Made by a program: the position numbers and the translations under genes. From positions 4,588,001-4,652,000 of the forward strand of contig NZ_CP013692.1 of assembly GCF_001477625.1 (NCBI RefSeq): a DNA stretch of 64,000 bases, read 5' to 3'. The notes beneath the pieces were generated by a model. It was not told where the DNA came from, searched no databases, and was given only the letters and a program-made list of their open reading frames with translations. Source of the DNA: Paucibacter sp. KCTC 42545. Lineage in GTDB: Bacteria > Pseudomonadota > Gammaproteobacteria > Burkholderiales > Burkholderiaceae_C. Below, one piece after another: positions 42,346 to 52,477 of this stretch. The stretch's first letter is position 1, and every line of letters starts with the position of its first letter.

Positions 42346-44466
42346 ATGAAGCTATCGCTCCAATCTGAAGCTAGCGAATGTGCGCTTGCCTGCCTTGCAA
42401 TGATTGGCCGCGTCCATGGCCGGCATCAAGACTTAGCCGATCTACGACGTCGCTTCCCCGTCAGCCTCAAGGGGGCCACACTTCAGCAACTGATCTCGCA
42501 TGCTGGCGCGCTGGGCTTTTCTTCCCGCCCCTTGCGTCTTGAATTGCATGAACTCGGCGAACTGCAAACACCCTGCGTCCTCCACTGGGACTTGAACCAC
42601 TTCGTCGTTCTTAAGAAAGTTCTTCACGGCGGCAAGGCCGCAGTGATCCTCGATCCGGCAGTGGGCGAACGACGCTTGTCTATGAGCGAAATATCTCGCC
42701 ATTTCACCGGCGTGGCTTTGGAACTGAGCCCCAATGCGGAGTTCAAGTCCCAAGCATCGGCACCGAGGGTGTCGATGCGAGCGTTGACCGGCAAAGTGAT
42801 GGGGCTTAAGCGTTCGCTGTTGCAAATCTTTGCCGTGGCCGTGGTTCTGGAGATGTTCGCCATCGTGGCTCCCTTGTTCAACCAGATGGTTGTGGACGAC
42901 GTGCTCACCTCGGGAGACCGCGATCTGTTGTCAGTGTTGGTGATCGGCTTTGCATTGCTGCTTGTGGTGCAGACGTCGATTGGCTTGGCTCGATCTTGGA
43001 TGGTGATGGTCTTGGGTCAGACACTGTCCTTGCAATGGATGGGCAATGTGTTTGCTCATCTGGTGCGCCTACCGGTGGACTTCTTTGAGAAGCGCCACTT
43101 GGGCGACATCACTTCGCGCTTCGGCGCCGTCAGTGCCATTCAAAAGACTTTGACCACGGCCGCTATTGAAGCGGTGCTGGATGGCCTGATGGCCGTGGCC
43201 GCGCTGGTGATGATGCTGATCTACGCACCCACGCTTTGCGCGGTGACCGTCACAGCCGTCGTAGCTTACGGCCTCCTGCGCTGGGCGGCCTACCGACCCT
43301 TCCGCGATGCCGCAGCCGAGCGCTTGGTGGTGGCCGCTAAAGAAAACACCCATTTCCTGGAAACCCTGCGCGCCATCACGCCACTCAAACTGTTCGGCCG
43401 AGAAGAAGAGCGCCGTGCCCGCTGGCAGAACCTGATCGTGGATGTGCAAAACCGCGATGTGCGCACGGCCAAGATGAGCATTGGGTTTTCGACAGCCAAC
43501 ACCTTCATCTTCGGGCTGGAGAACTTGATGGTGCTGTGGCTGGGCGCCAAGCTCATCATGACCGGGCAGCAAGCGGGTGCGGTGACGATGACAGTGGGCA
43601 TGCTGTTTGCCTACCTCAGCTACAAGGGCCAGTTCACGGGCCGCGTGTCGGCCCTGATCAATTACGCCGTGGAACTCAAGATGTTGGGCCTGCATGCGGA
43701 GCGCCTGGCTGATATTGCCTTGGAGCCGCCCGAGAAGGACGACGTGCCGGCAAACGATTTGCAGCACCTCGTGCCCAGCATTGAACTCAGAGGCGTCAGT
43801 TTCCGCTACGGTGAGGGCGAGCCTTGGATTTTGCGTAACGCTAACTTCCGAATCGAAGCCGGCGAGAGCGTGGCCGTCACTGGCCCATCGGGGGCGGGCA
43901 AGACGACCTTGCTCAAGATTGCGTTAGGCCTGCTTAAACCCAGCGAGGGTGAGGTCTTGTTCGGTGGCATGCCGGTGCGCCAATTGGGCCTGCAGAACTA
44001 TCGCCGCCAGATCGGCACGGTGATGCAGGAGGATGCTTTGCTCACGGGCTCACTCAGCGACAACATCGCCTTCTTCGATGTGCAGCCCGATCAGGCCCGA
44101 ATTCAGGCCTGCGCGGAATTGGCGCAGTTGCACGCCGACATTTGCCGCATGCCCATGGGCTACCAAACTTTGGTGGGCGACTTGGGCTCGGGCCTGTCGG
44201 GTGGGCAGAAGCAGCGGCTCTTGCTGGCGCGAGCCTTGTACAGGATGCCGCGCATCTTGGCGCTGGACGAAGCGACGAGTCATTTGGATTTGCAAAACGA
44301 ACGCGCAGTCACCGCGGCCTTGAGCAACTTGCCGTTGACCCGTTTGATCATTGCCCATCGACCCGAAACGATTGCTGGGGCGCAGCGGGTGGTGATCGTG
44401 CGTGACGGGCAAGTGATGGAACTTGCCAGAGCCGTACCCGCCTTTGCTGAAAGTGAGCAGGCGTAG
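42346..44466 (+). CDS. Peptidase-containing ABC exporter (PCAT) for double-glycine peptides
   Basis: 706 residues from ATG 42346. C39 peptidase: Cys in SECALACLAMI (residue 14), His in LHWDLNHFVV near 88, Asp in ILDPAVG near 104. Six-helix exporter domain about 155-420. ATPase: Walker A GPSGAGKTT near 512, signature GLSGGQKQR near 620, Walker B ILALDEATSHLD near 640. It cleaves GG leaders and exports the mature peptides through the inner membrane with the fusion protein 35477..36805. It is the only complete exporter in the region. Confidence 0.93.
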   Translation: MKLSLQSEASECALACLAMIGRVHGRHQDLADLRRRFPVSLKGATLQQLISHAGALGFSSRPLRLELHELGELQTPCVLHWDLNHFVVLKKVLHGGKAAVILDPAVGERRLSMSEISRHFTGVALELSPNAEFKSQASAPRVSMRALTGKVMGLKRSLLQIFAVAVVLEMFAIVAPLFNQMVVDDVLTSGDRDLLSVLVIGFALLLVVQTSIGLARSWMVMVLGQTLSLQWMGNVFAHLVRLPVDFFEKRHLGDITSRFGAVSAIQKTLTTAAIEAVLDGLMAVAALVMMLIYAPTLCAVTVTAVVAYGLLRWAAYRPFRDAAAERLVVAAKENTHFLETLRAITPLKLFGREEERRARWQNLIVDVQNRDVRTAKMSIGFSTANTFIFGLENLMVLWLGAKLIMTGQQAGAVTMTVGMLFAYLSYKGQFTGRVSALINYAVELKMLGLHAERLADIALEPPEKDDVPANDLQHLVPSIELRGVSFRYGEGEPWILRNANFRIEAGESVAVTGPSGAGKTTLLKIALGLLKPSEGEVLFGGMPVRQLGLQNYRRQIGTVMQEDALLTGSLSDNIAFFDVQPDQARIQACAELAQLHADICRMPMGYQTLVGDLGSGLSGGQKQRLLLARALYRMPRILALDEATSHLDLQNERAVTAALSNLPLTRLIIAHRPETIAGAQRVVIVRDGQVMELARAVPAFAESEQA

Positions 44467-44543
44467 TTGAAAAGCCGGCGGCGAATTTTCAGAAAGTCAT
44501 TGGGGGGCGGGCACGCCCCGAAATCACTCACTTGGAGACTTAC

Positions 44544-47324
44544 GTGTATAACCAAAATAGATTTGCAACACTGGCGATTTTGACTAGCCTTCTCGCCACA
44601 AGTGTTTGGGCGCAGAACCCAAGCGCGCCGACGACGCCACTGGCGAACCGTGCTGCCGCGGCATCGACTGCTCGAGCTCCCGAGTTCGTGCGTGAGCTGG
44701 GAGGCATCGAAGAATACCGACTGGCCAACGGCCTCCAAGTATTGCTGTTGCCGGATGCGACGCAAACCACGACGACGGTCAATATCACTTATCGGGTGGG
44801 CAGTCGCCATGAGTCAGCCGGAGAGTACGGCATGGCCCATTTGCTGGAGCATTTGCTGTTTAAGGGAACAGAGAAGCAGCGTGATATTCCAGGTGCCATG
44901 GCTCAACGAGGCGTACGCTTCAACGGCACAACGACCGTGGATCGCACGAACTACTTTGCCAGCTTCAATGCGAACGCCGACACGCTGGGATTCCTGATCG
45001 ATTTAGAAGCTGACCGCATGGTCAACAGCCGCATAGCACAGGCTGACCTTGACACCGAAATGACTGTGGTGCGTAACGAGTTCGAGCGCGGTGAGAATCA
45101 TCCTTTTGCGGTCTTGAACCAACGCGTGAATGCGTCGGCCTACGCGTGGCATCCCTACGGTCACGCCACTATCGGCAGCAAGAGTGACATCGAGAATGTA
45201 CCCATCACCAAGCTGCAAGCGTTTTACAAGCGCTATTACCGCCCCGATAACGCGACGCTGCTAATTGCGGGGGCCTTAGACAAGCCCGCCACTCTGGCGA
45301 TGCTTGCGAAACACTTCGCCCCCCTGGTGAGTCCTTCCACGGCTGTGCCGCAGCCCTACACCGTCGAACCGGCCCAGGATGGCGAGCGAAGTGTCGTTGT
45401 TCGGCGCGTCGGGGGGCAGCCTATTTTGATGGCAAGTTACCACGTGCCGGCCATCACCCATCCAGATACGGCGCCGCTGCTGATTTACGGCTTGTTGATG
45501 AGCTTGCAGCCCAGTGGACAAATTTACAAGCAACTCGTCGAGCCCAAGCTGGCGGTTGCGGCTGGGCTATCTGGCGCCGGAGGGGTGGATCCTGGAACGA
45601 TGAGCGCTGTTGCGGTCTTGGCACCGGATGCGGACACGGCAAAAGTTGAGTCGACCTTGTTGGACCTGGCTGAGGGGCGAAATGCCCAGCCATTTGACGA
45701 ACGCGAGCTTGCACGGGTGCGTGAAATCGCGATCAATGGCTATCGCCAGCAAATGAAAGATCCTGAAGCACTCATTCAACAGATATCCAGCTTGATTGCA
45801 GCGGGTGACTGGCGGCTGCTGTTTCAACTGATGGATGAACTGCCGAAGGTCACCCTGGCTGATGTTGAGCGAGTGCGGGCGACCTATTTCCGTCCGGCTA
45901 ATCGGACGGTGGGCCGATACCTGCCGGCCAAGGTCGTAGAACGGGTTGAAATTCCGACCGCACCGCCGCTGGCGCAGCGCCTCTCCACGCTGCAACCACC
46001 GCCCAAGGTCGAGGAAGGAGAGCAACTCAACCCTGAGCCGGAAGTGTTGGAGTCACGCATGACCCGCAACACCTTGCCCAGTGGCATTGTGTTGCACACC
46101 CTCCGGAAGCAAACGCGAAGCAACTCGGTGCAGGTGCAGTTGCATATGCAATGGGGTGATCGAGACAGCACCTTTTCGCGTCGTGGCACAGACTTGATTG
46201 CCAGTCTTTTACCTGAGGGCAGTAGTAAGACCAGCAAGCAGTTGGTATTGGATACGCTCATCAAGCTTCGAGCAGGTTTTGTTGCCAATAGCGGTGATCA
46301 GGGCGTGACGATCAATTTGACAGCCGAGCGGGACACTTTAATGCCTGCTTTGACCCTCGTCGCTGAACTCATGCGCGATCCGGCGCTGCCCCAAGATGCC
46401 TTTGATCGACTCCAAAAAGGAACCATCGCTGGCTTGCAAGCTTCGCGGCAGGAGCCAGAAACTCTGCGCCGCGAGGCCGCTCGCGAGCATCTCAACACAG
46501 CGCGTGGCGTGAGCTTTGGGCATCCCGACTACCTCCCTAGTCTGGACGACAAAATCCATGAAGCTCAAATCGCGACGCTCAGCGATGTGAAGAGCTTCTA
46601 TTCCGACTACTGGTCGGCAAACACTATGCGTGTCAGCGCCGTAGGCGCTTTGCCTGACGGCCTTCCGGCTGAGATTGAGCGCTTGTTCGGCAACTGGAAA
46701 AACCCAAGGGCGGCGAAGTTCGTTCGCCATGTGCCCCAGTACCGGCCTGTGCCGGCGGCGCGCTTCGACGCTGTAGCGCGTGACAAGGCTAACGCCATTG
46801 TGCAACTGCAGGAGTTCTTTGCCATCAACAGTGAAGATCCCGAATACGCTGCGATGTCGTTGGCCGTCCACATCTTCGGTGGCGGCGGCCTCGAGAGCCG
46901 TTTGGCGGAACGCGTGCGTGTCAAAGAGGGTTTGAGCTACGGTGTCAGTGCTCAGCTCAAAGCGGGCTTCTATGGGGATGCCGGCAGCTTGACTATCCGA
47001 GGCACGTATGCCCCGGACAAGCGAGATCGTGTGATTGCGGTGGTACAGGAAGAAATCAAACGCATGAGCGAGGCCGGCATCACAGAAGCCGAACTGTCTC
47101 GTGCAAAGAAAGACCTCGCAGAGGCTCGTCGACAAGGTCGCACGGACATCGCCGCGCTGTCCGGCATGCTCAATGTCCTTGCTGAGCGGGGCGAGACTTG
47201 GGCAAAGGTTCAGGCCGAGGAAGCCGACCTTGCGGCAGTGACGGTGGACAGTGCCAATGCCGCCTGGCGCAAGTACTTACGTCCCGATGCCTTTGTGGTG
47301 TCTACCGCAGGGGACTTCAAGTAA
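44544..47324 (+). CDS. M16-family zinc metallopeptidase (pitrilysin-like), secreted
   Basis: About 926 residues from GTG 44544 with GGAG 8 nt upstream; a TTG at 44532 is also open. A signal peptide (FATLAILTSLLATSVWAQ) targets it to the periplasm. The first M16 domain has the inverted zinc motif HLLEH in GMAHLLEHLLFKG near residue 100 and the third ligand Glu in VVRNEFERGEN near 175. The second half is the inactive partner domain with a glycine-rich GGGGLESRL. It follows the exporter gene by 77 bp and may trim or degrade exported peptides; this role is inference. Confidence 0.88.
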   Translation: MYNQNRFATLAILTSLLATSVWAQNPSAPTTPLANRAAAASTARAPEFVRELGGIEEYRLANGLQVLLLPDATQTTTTVNITYRVGSRHESAGEYGMAHLLEHLLFKGTEKQRDIPGAMAQRGVRFNGTTTVDRTNYFASFNANADTLGFLIDLEADRMVNSRIAQADLDTEMTVVRNEFERGENHPFAVLNQRVNASAYAWHPYGHATIGSKSDIENVPITKLQAFYKRYYRPDNATLLIAGALDKPATLAMLAKHFAPLVSPSTAVPQPYTVEPAQDGERSVVVRRVGGQPILMASYHVPAITHPDTAPLLIYGLLMSLQPSGQIYKQLVEPKLAVAAGLSGAGGVDPGTMSAVAVLAPDADTAKVESTLLDLAEGRNAQPFDERELARVREIAINGYRQQMKDPEALIQQISSLIAAGDWRLLFQLMDELPKVTLADVERVRATYFRPANRTVGRYLPAKVVERVEIPTAPPLAQRLSTLQPPPKVEEGEQLNPEPEVLESRMTRNTLPSGIVLHTLRKQTRSNSVQVQLHMQWGDRDSTFSRRGTDLIASLLPEGSSKTSKQLVLDTLIKLRAGFVANSGDQGVTINLTAERDTLMPALTLVAELMRDPALPQDAFDRLQKGTIAGLQASRQEPETLRREAAREHLNTARGVSFGHPDYLPSLDDKIHEAQIATLSDVKSFYSDYWSANTMRVSAVGALPDGLPAEIERLFGNWKNPRAAKFVRHVPQYRPVPAARFDAVARDKANAIVQLQEFFAINSEDPEYAAMSLAVHIFGGGGLESRLAERVRVKEGLSYGVSAQLKAGFYGDAGSLTIRGTYAPDKRDRVIAVVQEEIKRMSEAGITEAELSRAKKDLAEARRQGRTDIAALSGMLNVLAERGETWAKVQAEEADLAAVTVDSANAAWRKYLRPDAFVVSTAGDFK

Positions 47325-47770
47325 GACGGGAACCTCCGCATGCCCAAGTCTGCTAGCCGCAACTCAAGGCACTTGGGCATATATCGCTGCGATTGTTCCT
47401 CAGTCCAAAACGCACGCGAGCTCGTCAGCTAACGACCAACTCGAGTCCAATCCCTGGGGCGGGCGTAGTGATGACAAGAAACTCATCATGTGCGGTCAGA
47501 TGATGAGGTCGGAGTTGAGTCAAGCCGCTAGCAACGACCTGAGATGGCGGACGCCGAATGGATATTGGCCCCAAAACCGTAACGGCTCTATCAGCTCAAA
47601 GGTGCTACAGTTTGATCAGTTTGCCGGACTGGCTGTTTAGGTTGGCTGGGTTATGCGCCATCCACTCATCTGGATCGGCAAGGCTATGACACGGCGAACC
47701 GTCATTTCTTTCTCGGCCAACCGCGCCATGCGACTGAGGCCCAATTGGCTAAAACGATAAAAGACTATCC
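47325..47770. other. Non-coding region
   Basis: About 445 bp between the M16 peptidase and RDD genes. Short open frames lack starts and family features. A small 8-bp GC dyad is all I see, no clear terminator. Confidence 0.45.
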
Positions 47771-48331
47771 ATGAACTACGCTAGCTTTTGGCAACGATTC
47801 CTCGCTGGAATCATTGATTTTCTCATTTTCTTGCCCATCATCTTCTTGCAGAATTGGCTAGAGGCTGACTCCAAGCTTGCCGGGTTTGTCCTTGCGCTAG
47901 CTACAGCGTTCGCTTTCTTTGCATACTCGCTGTGCTGTCACGCCAAGTACGGAAAGACGTTAGGGAAGCACATGGTTGGCATACGGGTAGTGACTGTGAG
48001 TGGGCAGCCTCTTGGTTGGCGCCGCGCGACGCTGAGGGTTTCCGTGGACGGCGTTCTTTCCATCCTTCAGGCCATTGCGACCATTTGGGCAATTGCGCAC
48101 ATACCGGATGCCCTCTACTACGGCGTAGGGTGGCAGGACCGAATTAAAAATCTTACGGCATATGAGCTCGCTTCTCTTTCATGGGTTGGTACGGCGACAC
48201 AGATTTGGTACTGGAGTGAGCTTGTAGTCATGTTGCTGGACGATAAGCGCCGCGCTTTGCACGACTACCTTGCCGGCAGTGTCGTTATCTCGGAGGGGAA
48301 GTCACAAAGCACAGTGGCGTCCAGTGTCTAG
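47771..48331 (+). CDS. RDD family membrane protein
   Basis: 186 residues. YASFWQRFLAGIIDFLIFLP carries the Arg and the Asp that name the family (in FxxRxxAxxxD form); KYGKTLGKHMVGIRVV is the second conserved block, and LLDDKRRALHDYLAGSVVI the third. Three to four membrane helices. RDD proteins are poorly characterised; some are transporters or accompany envelope systems. Its function as transposon cargo is unknown. Confidence 0.85.
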   Translation: MNYASFWQRFLAGIIDFLIFLPIIFLQNWLEADSKLAGFVLALATAFAFFAYSLCCHAKYGKTLGKHMVGIRVVTVSGQPLGWRRATLRVSVDGVLSILQAIATIWAIAHIPDALYYGVGWQDRIKNLTAYELASLSWVGTATQIWYWSELVVMLLDDKRRALHDYLAGSVVISEGKSQSTVASSV

Positions 48332-48499
48332 CCCTTCTACAAGTACAGCTTTTCGGTGCCACCTAAGATTGATAGCTAAACGAATATATGAACCTGTTGG
48401 AATACCTCGAACGGAATCTTGATGGACAAAAAAGTCGGTTGCTATTGGCTCGCTGAACAAGCCGTGGCGAGCCGACCTCCGAGCTGCCAAGAGGCATGC
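48332..48499. other. Short non-coding junction region
   Basis: 168 bp between the RDD stop and an IS3 remnant; the DNA near 48480 is where the insertion-sequence similarity breaks off. Confidence 0.4.
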
Positions 48500-48628
48500 T
48501 CACAGCGACTTGTAGAACGTGGCGTCGCTGAAGCCGCCTTGCCGGCACAGCTCCTTGATCGGCATGCCGGCCTCGGCCTGCTTCAGGAACCCAATGATTT
48601 GTTCCTCAGTGAATCTGCTCTTCTTCAT
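48500..48628 (-). pseudogene. Remnant of IS3-family transposase OrfA
   Basis: 42 residues from ATG 48628: MKKSRFTEEQIIGFLKQAEA followed by GMPIKELCRQGGFSDATFYK match the N-terminal HTH of IS3-family OrfA. The similarity ends at FYK, where complete proteins continue with W. The rest of OrfA and all of OrfB are missing, so this is an insertion-sequence scar. Confidence 0.8.
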
Positions 48629-48664
48629 GTCCATCATTCTCCTGGTTGATGGACTTCCTCTCCA

Positions 48665-49752
48665 TTACGCTGGTACGGCTGGGAGGGTGCAGGTCACTTC
48701 AAGCCTCTGGGCAACTTCGGGGATACGGTCCAGATTGCCCAGATCGTGGATGACAACCTGGCGGCGGCCGAGATCCTGCATGGCGTACCTGGCGGTGACG
48801 GCTACAACCGGGCCGATGTACTGCCGGTCCTTATCGCCCGACATCGGGCCTACGATAAAGCCCGCGTCCTCTAGCTTGGCCCTCAACTCGTGCAGCTCCT
48901 GCTGGTCAGGTGCCTTCGTTGCGCCCGCCGCTTCGGTCCCGGCCTCTGTGCCATCCCGATCAATCCCGTGCGTCCAGCCTGGCACGTTGACGTAATAACG
49001 GATCGCCTTGGCGGCGCCGTGGCTCCATAGCTGCCCGGCCTCAACCATCTCAGCAAGATCACGCGAGGCAGTGGCGCGGGAAATACCAGTCAGCTTCATG
49101 TATTTGTCGGCGTTCAGGCCGCCAAGGAAGCCGCCGTTGCCATCATCCAAGAGCCGCTGCAGAACCTTGCGCTTTCGGTCCGGCAGTCCTTTACTGAGCG
49201 CTTCCCAGAACTGCCGCTTCTCGATGGCCCGGTCAATGATCTGACTGGTCTGCTCGTAGGCTGCCGAACACTGGGTAGCAAACCACTGCACCCACTTGGT
49301 CACGTCGCCGTCGCCACGCTGTTCATGATTGAGTGCGTCGTAGTAAGCGCCGCGGTTCTTCTCAAGCTGCGTGGACAGGCTGATCAGTCGCACGGGCTGA
49401 CGAAGGTGCTGCATCATGGCCATATCGACAATGGCTCGGCCCAAGCGTCCGTTGCCATCCTCGAACGGGTGGATGCTCTCGAACCAAACATGAGCAATGG
49501 CTGCTCGCGCCAAGGCATCGATGCGCCGGCCACCTGCGCCGCCTGCAGGGGAAGGTGCCGTTGCGTTGAACCAGTTCAGGAAGCGCTGCATGTGCTCCGG
49601 CACGTCCTTGGACGGCGGGGCTTCGTAGTGAACCTTCCCGTGTTCCATCGTGCCGCTGACGATCTGCATCGGGTCTGGATGGTTGCGGTAGCGACCGACG
49701 ACGATGCTTCGGATTCTTGTGGTGCTTCCCGGAAACAGCGCCGATTGCCAGC
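48665..49752 (-). pseudogene. Fic-domain protein, 3' part, separated by IS21 insertion
   Basis: This part encodes the Fic core HPFEDGNGRLGR, with the catalytic His and the Asn-Gly-Arg loop for AMP transfer, and a C-terminal winged-helix region (KYMKLTGISRATASRDLAEMVEAGQL). Reading upstream, native codons run to the IS end at 49753. Joined to 52484..52841 with one duplicate removed, the frame is continuous (RLCRW then QSALFPGS), giving an intact 481-residue DUF4172-Fic-wHTH protein. As it stands the gene is broken. Confidence 0.9.
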
Positions 49753-49936
49753 TGCGTATTCCACGCCATGGCGGACACCATTCCACGTTGATGGCGGACA
49801 GCATTCCAGCGTCATCGCGGACACCATTCCACGCTGATGGCGGACAGCGTTCCATTTTGATGGCGGACACTTTGGCTGTGTCCTGAGTGACTCCAACGAG
49901 GCATAGGCTGCCCGGTCTTTTCACCGGAACCCAGCG

Positions 49937-51481
49937 ATGCCCACACCGAGAGTCACCATGAGCAAGATTCGACACACTTTGCAACTGCTGCACAGCGGCA
50001 AACTCAGCCAGCGCCAAATTGGCACCTCGCTGGGCATCTCCAAATCCACGGTCAGTGAGATCGCCAGTTATGCCCGCGTCGCCAGGCTGGACTGGAACGC
50101 CGCTCAGGCTTTGAGCGACGCCGAACTGCAGGGCCGGCTTTACCGGCCCGCTGTGGCACGCCAGTCCCGCCACCTGGAGCCCGACTACGCCACACTTCAC
50201 ATCGAACTCAAACGCCCCGGCGTCACCTTGCAGCTGCTCTGGGAGGAATACCAAGCACAACACCAGGGCCAGGCCTACAAGTACAGCGCCTTTTGCGAGA
50301 AGTACCAGCAATGGGCCCAGCGCTTGAGGCGCTCCATGCGCCAGACCCATGAGGCCGGCGACAAGCTCTTCGTGGACTATGCCGGGCAGACCGTGCCCAT
50401 GGTGGATGCCGCCACTGGCGAGATCACCCAGGCGCAGGTGTTCGTGGCCGTGCTGGGCGCATCGAACTACACCTATGCCTGCGCCACGCCGGCCCAGAAG
50501 GCCGCCGACTGGGTCGCCTGCATCATCGCCACGCTGGAGTTCATCGGCGGGGTGCCCCGTCTGCTCGTGCCTGACCAGCCGCGTGCGCTCATGATCCGGC
50601 CCGACCGCTACGAGCCCACCAGCCACCGCTTGCTGGATGAGCTCTCCCACCACTACGGCCTGGCCGTGCTGCCAGCCCGACCGGCCAAGCCGCGCGACAA
50701 GCCTAAGGTCGAGGTGGCCGTGCAGGTGGTCGAGCGCTGGATTCTGGCGCGCCTGCGCCATCAACAATTCTTCAGCCTGGCCGCCTTGAACAAAGCCATT
50801 GCGGCCCTGCTGCAAGAGCTCAACCAACGCCCGTTCAAGAAACTGCCCGGCTGCCGTGCCAGCGCCTTTGCCAGCCTGGATCGGCCTCTCCTGGGGCCCT
50901 TGCCGGCGACGCGCATGGCCATCGCTCGCTTCAAGCCCGCGCGGGTCAACATCGACTATCACGTTGAACTCGATGGGCATTACTACTCCGCCCCCCACCG
51001 CCTGGTGGGCCGGCGGGTGGAGCTGCGCATCACGGCCACCACGCTGGAGGTGCTGGAGGGCCAGGCCCGCGTGGCTGTCCATGCCCTGAGCCCGCACCGA
51101 GGGGCCCACTCCACCGCGCCCGAGCACATGCCACCCTCGCACCGGGCGCACCTGCAATGGACGCCGGACAAGCTCATCACCTGGGCCGAGGGCATCGGTG
51201 CGGCCACTGCCGCCGTGGTGCGCTGGCAGATGGAGCGCCGCGCCCATCCCGAGCAGGGCTACCGATCCTGCCTGGGCCTCATGCGCCTGGGCCGGGAGTA
51301 CGGCCATGAACGACTGGAGGCCGCGTGCGCGCGTGCCCAGTCGATTCGTGCGCCAAACTACAAAAGCGTCGCCTCCATCTTGCAGTGCGGCCTGGATCAG
51401 CGTCCCATCGATGCGCCGCTGCCCACCCAAACCAGTTTGCCCCTGCACGCAAACCTGCGCGGCCCCGACTACTACCACTGA
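49937..51481 (+). CDS. istA: IS21-family transposase IstA
   Basis: 514 residues. N-terminal HTH (SGKLSQRQIGTSLGISKSTVSE) and a DDE core: Asp in KLFVDYAGQTV near 147, Asp in LLVPDQPRAL near 213 and Glu in KPKVEVAVQVVERW near 256. C-terminal beta-rich region ends RGPDYYH. It starts 184 bp inside the left end. Intact. Confidence 0.95.
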   Translation: MPTPRVTMSKIRHTLQLLHSGKLSQRQIGTSLGISKSTVSEIASYARVARLDWNAAQALSDAELQGRLYRPAVARQSRHLEPDYATLHIELKRPGVTLQLLWEEYQAQHQGQAYKYSAFCEKYQQWAQRLRRSMRQTHEAGDKLFVDYAGQTVPMVDAATGEITQAQVFVAVLGASNYTYACATPAQKAADWVACIIATLEFIGGVPRLLVPDQPRALMIRPDRYEPTSHRLLDELSHHYGLAVLPARPAKPRDKPKVEVAVQVVERWILARLRHQQFFSLAALNKAIAALLQELNQRPFKKLPGCRASAFASLDRPLLGPLPATRMAIARFKPARVNIDYHVELDGHYYSAPHRLVGRRVELRITATTLEVLEGQARVAVHALSPHRGAHSTAPEHMPPSHRAHLQWTPDKLITWAEGIGAATAAVVRWQMERRAHPEQGYRSCLGLMRLGREYGHERLEAACARAQSIRAPNYKSVASILQCGLDQRPIDAPLPTQTSLPLHANLRGPDYYH

Positions 51482-51584
51482 GGCCGGACACAAGGCCCGG
51501 CAGGGGCCTGTGTTTATCGAAGAACCCGATTCATAACGTCTAACTAAGACGCCAAACAAAACACCGATTCAACAAGGAATCAAC

Positions 51585-52322
51585 ATGCTCAACGAACACA
51601 CACTGCAACAACTCAGAACGCTGCGCCTAGACGGCATGGCAGCAGCCCTGACGGATCCTGCCAACCAGATCCACGTTGCCGAACTCCCCTTTGACCAACG
51701 CCTTGCGTTGCTGGTACAGCGGGAGCTGGACTGGCGCGACGGCAAACGCCAGGAGCGGCTGCTCAAAGCCGCCCGGCTGAAGGTCTCCACAGCCTGCCTG
51801 GAAGACATCGATTGGCGCAGCAACCGCGGACTCAGCCGCGACACCATCCAAACACTGGCTGGCGGAGACTGGCTACGCCACGGGCATAACGTTTTACTCA
51901 CAGGTGCCACCGGTTGCGGCAAAACCTGGCTGTCCTGCGCGCTGGGCCAGCAAGCTGCACGATTGGGCTTCTCGGTTTACTACGCCCGCGCCCCGCGCCT
52001 GCTGGAGGAACTGCATGTGGCGCACGGGGACGGCAGCTTCACCCGTCGGCTGGCTCAACTGGCCAAACTGGACCTACTGATTCTTGACGACTTTGCCATT
52101 GCCCCCATTGCCGCACACGAGCGCAATGACCTGCTGGAGTTGCTGGATGACCGCGTGGGCAGCCGCGCCACACTCATCACCAGCCAATTGCCGGTGACGG
52201 CCTGGCACACCTGGCTGGATGATCCCACCTTGGCTGACGCCATCCTGGACCGCATCGTGCATGGCTCACACAAACTGGCCCTCAAAGGGGAGTCCATGAG
52301 GAAGCTGGCCAACGGGCGTTGA
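51585..52322 (+). CDS. istB: IS21-family ATPase IstB
   Basis: 245 residues: DnaC/IstB-type AAA+ protein with Walker [12 protein letters not shown] near residue 105 and Walker [12 protein letters not shown] near 167. It assembles with IstA to drive target capture. It follows istA by 103 bp, and no frame damage is seen, so the insertion sequence is probably active or recent. Confidence 0.95.
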   Translation: MLNEHTLQQLRTLRLDGMAAALTDPANQIHVAELPFDQRLALLVQRELDWRDGKRQERLLKAARLKVSTACLEDIDWRSNRGLSRDTIQTLAGGDWLRHGHNVLLTGATGCGKTWLSCALGQQAARLGFSVYYARAPRLLEELHVAHGDGSFTRRLAQLAKLDLLILDDFAIAPIAAHERNDLLELLDDRVGSRATLITSQLPVTAWHTWLDDPTLADAILDRIVHGSHKLALKGESMRKLANGR

Positions 52323-52477
52323 TGCCCCTGCGCCACCCGGCCACTAAACGCTCATCTGAGGTCTGTGCGTTACCATCCCCGCCGTCACTCAGGATCCCAG
52401 TCCGGGGTGTCCGCCATCGCGTGGAACACTGTCCGCGATGAGCGTGGAATCGGTGTCCGCGATCAATGGAATACGCA

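Larger units (their letters stand above)
49753..52477. mobile_element. IS21-family insertion sequence
   Basis: 2725 bp containing istA and istB. Ends are TGCGTATTCCA and TGGAATACGCA. GCCAGC flanks both sides (49747..49752 and 52478..52483); because the bases are ambiguous the duplication could be counted as 4 to 6 bp. Inside each end are repeats of the form GCGGACA-N-ATTCCACG, about five at the left (49770..49870) and three at the right (52405..52470), the transposase-binding repeats of IS21 elements. It splits the Fic gene. Confidence 0.9.

Noticed and set aside
47251-47640. Plus-strand frame after the M16 gene
   Set aside because: Begins inside the M16 gene in another phase and has the composition of non-coding DNA.
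49753-51559. N-terminal extension of the Fic frame through the insertion sequence
   Set aside because: These codons are antisense istA; the true 5' part of the Fic gene lies at 52478..52841.
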